A stretch of 64,000 nucleotides of DNA, taken from Alligator mississippiensis (Eukaryota; Chordata; Crocodylia; Alligatoridae). Made by a program: the position numbers and the translations under genes. The stretch covers positions 212,232,978 to 212,296,977 of the forward strand of contig NC_081828.1 of NCBI RefSeq assembly GCF_030867095.1. The letters are read 5' to 3'. Each line of letters begins with the position of its first letter. The stretch's first letter is position 1. Below are positions 58,056 through 64,000 of this stretch, in pieces. Under the pieces are notes generated by a model. It ran no database searches. It saw only the letters and a list, made by a program, of their open reading frames with translations, and was not told where the DNA came from.

Positions 58056-58302
58056 GGGCATGTCTGCACATGCATTAATACGCTGTGGTTACTGCATAAT
58101 AAGTAATAACAGGTACTAACTAAATGAGCATTAACCAGTGCTACTGCTCAGTAGTCCTGGCACATGCCTTTTAAGTGATGCTGATGTGTAGTAGACTAAT
58201 TCTGCTGTGCATTAGCACCATAACGCGGCTTTTGCCATGACGCGTGTATGCACAGTAGAATTAGTGTACTGTGCATTTTGTGTCTCGTGTGGACGTGCCC
58301 AG
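58056..58302. mobile_element. MITE of the GGGCAYGTCTACA family (copy 8)
   Basis: Ends GGGCATGTCTGCACATGC and GTGTGGACGTGCCCAG. Interior like copy 5 (GTAATAACAGGTACTAAC, TAGTAGACTAATTCTGCTG). About 247 bp. Confidence 0.75.
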
Positions 58303-59379
58303 TGTCAGTCAAGATGACTGCTACTCCTGAACAAGCTTTATTATTGTACGCGGGTAGTCCTGTTTTAATGGGACTATTCAAATGCATACACTGTAAGTGC
58401 ATGTATATGGTTTTGTGATCTGAGCTTAATCGTTCTCTTTCCAAGTGTCTCCTCTGGGGCTGAATCCAGAGCCTTCAGGTGAGGAGACTAACCTGCCGCC
58501 TGTTAGGTTAAGAAAACTCTGCCGTTGGTCTCAGCTGAAATCATTTAGGAAGCTGGAGGTGACACTGCTAAAACTTGAAGCATGGGAAGCTGGATGTTCG
58601 GTGTGTTTTCCCTGAAATTTTCTTCTCTAGAGACCCAACAGAAAACAAATTTCAGGTCTTACTTTTATTATGTCCCAAAGGACAAGCAGTTTGCCCCATC
58701 TCTTTCCTGGTGACAGTGTTCTGAGGGATGTGGGGGGAGACGATACACCTGGTGAAGTTGGCAGTGTACGGTGAAGCTTGTGAATACATCCTGATTCCTT
58801 TTTCTGTTATGAAATCAGTGCATCTCAGTTACCAGAAGCACTTGCAGCTTGTGCGGTTCTCAGCACTGAAGGAGCTGTGTTCACCCCCAGTCTGGTCTCC
58901 TGCAGCTTTTGCTTCAGGCAGTCCAGGAGGGTGGCGGATTCTCGCCAAGCATCCAAGGACCTGCCTCCACAACCAGGCACAGGACACCCTTCCTGGCAGT
59001 CCCTGTGGTAAGTGCTGCTTCCAGATGACAGCAGGGAACCACATGCTTTCTCTCCTTCTTGCTAAGTCCTGTACTTCACTGAGAACCACCCTAACTCTCT
59101 TCCCCACCAATCCCTCCTGCCTTGCAGCAGGGATGCCAGGCGCACCCCAACCCAGGGGCATCAGCACTGGTAGAGCAAAGGGGGTAGTGGGTGGGGGGGT
59201 TGGAAATGGGTTTGATTTAAGGAACTTGATTTGAATAAACCCCACCCACCCCTCCTCCTCATTGGTTCCTCTCTTCATGATTGCATATGCACGAGGTAGC
59301 CAAGAGGAAGCTATTGGTTCCAGGGTCCCCTTTTCTCAGATACTTGGCTTGGGGAGGGGGAGTGGGGAGAGGAGGTGTT

Positions 59380-60230
59380 TGCTTTTCTCCGCAGGACCGG
59401 CTCGCTTTGCAGCTCAGTGTCTGGGTACGAGGCTCACACACCCCCACACACACAGACGAGGGTACACCACGGCTTTGGCTCCCTGAGCATCTTCTTCCTG
59501 CCTCCCACAGCCAAAACAAGCCCTCTGCTTCCATCGCCACCCCCGCCAGAAAAAAGTTTGCAAATCTTCCCCTCCCCTCTCCTCTCCTCTCCTCTGCTCT
59601 CCAGCGATGGCAAATTTCTTCCTGGCCAAGAGCTCGCGAGCCCCTTGTGCAGGGGCAGCCTGGACTGGGAAAGGCAGCGCTGGGAAAGACTGAGTCCCTT
59701 TTGCACGGGGTGTGTGCGAGGAGGGAGGCTAGGGCTCAGCTCGCCTCTCTGGTCAGTTTCATCCTTGGGATCGCTGGTCAATTTCATCCCCGGGGTCGCT
59801 GGTCAATTTCATCCCCGGGGTCGCTGGTCAATTTCATCCCCGGGAGAACTGGTCCTTTTGCATCCCCGGGAGAACTGGTCCTTCTGCATCCCTGGGAGAT
59901 CCGCTCCATTTCCATCCCCGGGATTGCAGACCGGCTCCTTTGCTCCCCATCCAGCTCCCCCTCCTCCCAGCCCGCTGGACAGCTTGCTCCCGGTGGGAAG
60001 GTGGAGGAATGCATCTCCTGTGGCGGGACGGATCCGTGCTGCAATGGTAAGCCCGGCTCGTGTTGCATGCCTCCCCGTTGTTGGCTGTGCATTGCTTGCT
60101 GCTGTGCTGTTTGGCTTGAGACTGAATGGCAGCGGAGAGAGAGCCGGGCCATGCTTGTCTTTGCTCTCCCGCGGACTTCTCCAAGTGTCTTTTTTGTTGT
60201 TGTTGCTATAGCTAAAGGGGACAGGGATGC
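59380..60230 (+). promoter_or_regulatory. CpG-rich stretch, possible promoter/first exon
   Basis: CpG is far commoner here than in the surrounding DNA (for example AGCTCGCGAGCC, GGCGGGACGGATCCG, CCGCGGAC). A good splice-donor context AATG/GTAAGC lies at 60,046/60,047. Two long plus-strand frames overlap here, but neither has a domain and they cross a tandem repeat, so I do not call a protein. Which gene would follow is unknown. Confidence 0.4.
59750..59935 (+). repeat. 25-26 bp minisatellite in the CpG-rich stretch, about 7 units
   Basis: Units such as CTGGTCAATTTCATCCCCGG repeat with a 25-bp period, then 26. A short GC-rich array; unit length is not a multiple of three, so neighbouring units read in different frames. 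Confidence 0.85.
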
Positions 60231-61032
60231 AATGAAATGAACTGCCCGATTACCTTGTCTGACTGGAGTGACATTGGTCCACCAGCTTTTGCTTTCCCAC
60301 TGCTGAAGAATATGGACAGTAGGGAGATCGCACGCAAGCTGCGGCAGGATTTGTTTCTCCCCTTTAAAACCAAACCAAAAAAGAAATAAATACTCCCCAG
60401 ATCTCTCTTGCAATTGGGAGACAGGTTAGTGGGCTGGGGAAGGGCATCAGACGCCTGTTTCTTAATGCAATATGGCTGGTAAATAAAACCCTGATTGCTA
60501 AAAGATCCGGGGCTGCGATTGCCAGAGCCTCGCTTGATACTTCCTTCCCAGTCCTGCCTCTCCATTCACCTGCCGCAGAAACTCTGATTCACCCTCCTGC
60601 CAATGCACCAAGGCAGGCAGCGCCACTTGGCTCTTTTATTTTTTGAAGGGGGGGGAAGTCATCCCCATTGCTGTCTATGTCGAGCAGCCGGGGTGCATCT
60701 CCCCTTGCACAGCTGGTGCCAATATTAGCATCTCTGCAAGCTGCATTGAAGTGGGAGATGCTGTGATGCCAGCCTCCCATGTGCAGTGTTTTTGGTCTGT
60801 GTGTGTATAGGAATCTTGTAGTTTCCTGCAAGCAGCAGCAGCAGGAGCAAAAGCTTCTTCAGCTCTGGTGACTTCCAGGGAGTGGCATGTTAGGAAGGTG
60901 TGTGGATTTATTTACTGTGTAGGGACCATCCCTCATTTTGTTTCTGCCCCTGTATCTCTGGACGAACTCCACTCAAGTCCGGTGGATTTCCACTGGTGAG
61001 AGGTATGCTCTAGTTGGGGGTGGCTGGAATGA

Positions 61033-61558
61033 TGTGCAGTCCTGCATCCAGTTTTGGGTCGTCCCCCCCCCCACTACAAAAAGGATGTGGACAAACTGGA
61101 GAGAGTCCAGTGGAGGGCAACAAAAAGGGTTCAGGGGCTAGGGGACAGGACTTGTGAGGAGAGACTGAGGGAACTGGGCTTATTTAGTCTAGAGAAGAGA
61201 AGACTGAGGGGGGATTTAATAGCAGCCTTCAACTACTTGAAGCGGGGTTTGAAAGAGGATGGAGCTGGACTGGTCTCAGTGAGGGCAGATGACAGGACAA
61301 GGAGCAATGGGCTCAAGTTGTAGCAAGGGAAGTTGAGGTTGGATATTAGGGAAAACTTTCTCACTAGGAAGGTAGTAAAACAGTGGAACAGGTTATCCAG
61401 AGAGGTTGTGGAGTCTCCGTACGTGGAGATTTTTAAGGCCCGGGTAGACAAAGCCTTGGCTGGGGTGATCTAGTTGGGGATGCTTTGAGCAGGGGGTTGG
61501 ACTAGTTGTGACCTCCTGAGGTCCCTTCTAACCCTCTTTTTCTGTGATTTTGTGATCT
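61033..61558 (+). mobile_element. CR1 3' end, truncated
   Basis: Reads [38 protein letters not shown], then AAFNYLKRG, ending with GACCTCCTGAGGTCCCTTC and TTCTGTGATTTTGTGATC. A stop at about 61,321 cuts the frame. A run of about 10 C interrupts the text near 61,062. Confidence 0.9.
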
Positions 61559-62125
61559 GACCTTTGGCTTTGGGGTGGGGTGTTATTGCAGATGATAAAA
61601 GCAGGAGGAAGCAATTCCAAAGAAAGATTGTGGATGCCCGGAGAACATTTGAAGACCCCTCATTTCCTTGTGTATGGGTTAATTACAATGCATGTGTCGT
61701 CCCCTTACAACCATCTGCAAAGCGATTGAAGCAGAGTTAACGTACATGCAAATGAGCTTGCTGTTTGGGTACAAGACTGTCTCCTTTTTGTACTCCTTTT
61801 ATACAGCGTAGGTTGGACAGACCAGGGAACATTTGATGGAGCTGATTTATCAAATGAACGTGAATCAGTGTTCACTCTCTATCACTATCAACCAGAGCGG
61901 GAAGGTCAGTTCCTTAACCTGATTGAGGTATAGATACAGAGAAAGCATGTTTTACAGGATTTCTGATTCCGACAATGCAAAAACCCATGTCTGGTAGCTC
62001 TGTCTCCCAGAAGTTATCAAGGGGATGGAAATAAATAACACCGGTCCATTATGACAAAGAACAGAAAACATGTGTGATGACAACACATGGATTTGAAGTG
62101 TTTGTGTCTTAGGCATGGCTTAGCA

Positions 62126-62412
62126 CAGTGGTTCTCAACCTTTTTAGACTGAAGGCACCTCTCACTAGGCTCAAGGCACCCCTTAGCTCAATTTTTTGCT
62201 TGCATTTTGACTGCAGAAAAATAATAGAGCAATTTTTCATATGGTACAAAGCACTCAGAAAGATCACAGCAAGTCAGAATATTTTTAATGCTATGAATTC
62301 CTGTTTGAAATCTCTGGGTTTATCTTGTGTAACAGGTTTGCATGCCTAACATTGTGTGGCACCCTTAAAGGATCTCAAGGCACCACTGTAGGACCCCAGT
62401 TGAGAATCACTG
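62126..62412. mobile_element. hAT-type (Charlie-like) MITE, 287 bp
   Basis: Ends CAGTGGTTCTCAACCTTTTT and CCCAGTTGAGAATCACTG are typical hAT ends. Flanks GCTTAGCA (62118-62125) and GCTTAGGG (62413-62420) match at 6 of 8. Contains GGCACCCCTTAGC and GGCACCACTG blocks seen in many such elements. Confidence 0.8.
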
Positions 62413-62419
62413 GCTTAGG

Positions 62420-63135
62420 GTTTGGGGTTTTTTTTATAACATTTAATATTGCTCTTTGCCTAGGTGGGTACTTGTCATTGCTGTAGTGACCCTACATGTT
62501 CAAATACAATCCGTTATTACATTGACCATCACTTGCAACATTATTACAGTGTGGAGGCTCCTTTGGGGGTTGTCTAGTAATTAGAAGACGTGTTTCATAC
62601 ATGTGTGCAGTCATCAGAGGGATGGCTACTTGAAGAGAAGAAATTGCTAGATCAACAGGGGCTTCTCTTGACTGAGCAGAAGGAGAACCAGCTAGTCCAG
62701 TTTATTTGTCTTCCAACTGGATATCTGTGAGATAAAAAATAATATAGAGCAGGTAACGGGTATTATTGCAAAACTCGAAAGCCTACCTTTCTCTGGTATA
62801 CTTAAGATGCATATACTGAAGAGTGCAAACATCAAGAGAGGAACTGTGGTATTGATGGTGCCACTGGGAGGAATTATTGGGTAGAATGAAATCAAAATAG
62901 GGGGAAAATGCATGGAGAATTGGAAGACAGCTTTTAAATGATGAGACCCTCTTGATTATGGAGTAGTCTACTGGTCACCTTCAAACCATCATTCCTCTGC
63001 ACTCTCTTGGTTTAGAGGTGCAGCATCCTGGAGGCACTCTTTTGGGGTTGATTTTCCGATGCCTATGTCGTTGCCTTTATTTTTTTTTTTATAAGCAGAG
63101 AGCTGTTATTAGTCATTTTAGTCTGAAGTCAAGTA
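62420..63135. other. Single-copy DNA, nothing recognised
   Basis: No supported gene or repeat. Confidence 0.4.
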
Positions 63136-63139
63136 GAAG

Positions 63140-63235
63140 ACAGGGTAACTATGCACCTTAGAGACTAACCAAAGTAGATATGTGTATATAGCACAAGCTT
63201 TTGTGAGCTGAAGCTCACTTCATCCGATGCTATGA
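63140..63235 (+). mobile_element. Penelope-like fragment
   Basis: TGCACCTTAGAGACTAACC, AAGCTTTTGTGAGCTGAAGC and CACTTCATCCGATGC match the 3' part of common amniote Penelope-like repeats. Short, non-coding. Confidence 0.55.
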
Positions 63236-63284
63236 AAAGCCTTTCACAGCACAGCACAGTCCATAAATGCAAATCTATCCTGCC

Positions 63285-63357
63285 TTCTTTTCTTTTCTTT
63301 TCTTTTCCTTTCTTTTCTTTTCTTTTCTTTTCTTTTTCTCTTTCTCTTTCTCTTTCT
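63285..63357. repeat. (CTTTT)n then (CTTTCT)n microsatellite
   Basis: About 65-70 bp of pyrimidine tract, perfect (TTTTC) units followed by TCTTTC-type units, then a CT-rich tail to about 63,400. Makes false Phe/Ser/Leu and Lys/Arg/Glu frames. Confidence 0.9.
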
Positions 63358-63419
63358 CCCCCTCTGTTCCTCTCTCTCCCTCTCTTCCCCCTCCTTTGGC
63401 CTGGACCCTTGTCCAAAAG

Positions 63420-64000
63420 CTAATTCGTTTGAATACAAAGGTTTGGAGCAATACACTTCCCTTTGGGTGCTTAGAACAAAAATGTTAATTGCTAAATTGG
63501 CAGAAACTCATCCTAAATCCAGAATGATCTAAGCAGCGAAAGGAAAAACATGTGCACAAACAAACCAAGGCCAAGAAAATCCAAGGTTGATTGCTATACC
63601 ACAATGTAAATCTTAGCTGAGATCTGAAAGAAAGTCTTGCTAGAATAAGAGATCTTATCATTGCTACTGACTCTCATCAGAAGTACATCCAGTTGCCTAG
63701 AGCCTAAGCAGCTGTAAACCAGCGTAGCTCTGCTGAAGTCAGTGCAGTTCCTTGGATTTATGCCACCCAAATATCTGGCCCCTAGTGATCATTGCTGTAG
63801 GGATATCTCTCTGCCCTTCCTGACAGTAAAGAGCACTCAGTGGCTTATGCTTTCTTGTTTTTACCCTCCCCTTAATGCCTCTTTAATGTTTGCGATCTAA
63901 TGCCATATTACTATTTTAAACACGATTGTCCTCTCCGTTAAGACTGATTCAGTGCCTGTTGCTACCCCCCCCCGGGGTACTAGAATGAGCCTTCCCACGG
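63420..64000. other. Single-copy DNA to the window end
   Basis: No gene recognised. A C-run lies near 63,966. Confidence 0.4.

Noticed and set aside
58728-59234. 168-codon frame as a gene
   Set aside because: No recognisable domain; the minus strand is open as well, and the splice signals argue at most for a small exon.
59281-60240. 319-codon frame in the CpG-rich stretch as a protein gene
   Set aside because: A second, equally long frame overlaps it in another phase, both cross a 25-bp tandem repeat, and no domain or signal is seen.

Overview
This looks like nuclear DNA from a sauropsid vertebrate, most likely a crocodilian. The window is full of CR1 LINE pieces with the typical 3' end, fossil Penelope-like elements, hAT and Tigger-type MITEs, MIR/L2-like scraps and long AT-rich single-copy stretches. 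Nothing bacterial, viral or plasmid-like is present. I could not identify a single convincing host protein-coding exon. The region reads as intergenic or long-intron DNA; the best candidate for a host gene 5' end is a CpG-rich stretch near 59.3-60.2 kb with a good splice donor.

Layout. 0-2 kb: GC-rich tandem repeats (a ~41-bp minisatellite, then a ~251-bp tandem duplication). 2.4-11.3 kb: mostly single-copy DNA with an old reversed CR1, MIR/L2-like scraps, MITEs, a striking 31-bp-arm hairpin at 3.96-4.04 kb and two hAT elements. 11.7-16.6 kb: a long CR1 LINE (ORF1 esterase end, endonuclease, reverse transcriptase, 3' end), interrupted by a reversed CR1 fragment and by a 1.35-kb LTR-like unit. 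17-22 kb: single-copy DNA with two MITEs and an old CR1. 22.2-24.15 kb: a Penelope-like element with reverse transcriptase and GIY-YIG endonuclease in one frame, broken by one stop. 25.3-26.2 kb: a hAT-type MITE with an 8-bp target duplication. 28-32 kb: microsatellites, a possible solo LTR, a CR1 tail and a second 1.56-kb LTR-like unit. 33-44 kb: largely single-copy DNA with SINE scraps, a second hAT-type MITE, a Penelope inverted repeat, a (GT)n tract and a Tigger-like MITE carrying GC-rich cargo. 46.3-46.8 kb: a MITE inside a MIR-like SINE. 47.1-48.2 kb: a third LTR-like unit. 48.5-56.4 kb: a broken Ty3/Gypsy retrotransposon with a PNMA-like gag, lying between two CR1 pieces and itself holding a later CR1. 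57-64 kb: small hAT and MITE elements, the CpG-rich candidate promoter, a CR1 tail and a pyrimidine microsatellite.

How parts relate. The main structure is nesting: CR1, hAT and SINE copies serve as targets for later insertions, so a relative order of events can be read. Non-autonomous elements (at least eight MITEs sharing GGGCAYGTCTACA-like ends, and several hAT copies with 8-bp duplications) depend on transposases not encoded here. I see no operon, CRISPR array, rRNA or tRNA gene, and no undescribed multi-gene system. The most unusual items are the hairpin at 3.96 kb, the 53-bp inversion between the two Gypsy LTRs, the LTR-like family with internal arrays of very different length, and the Penelope element that is one stop away from being open.
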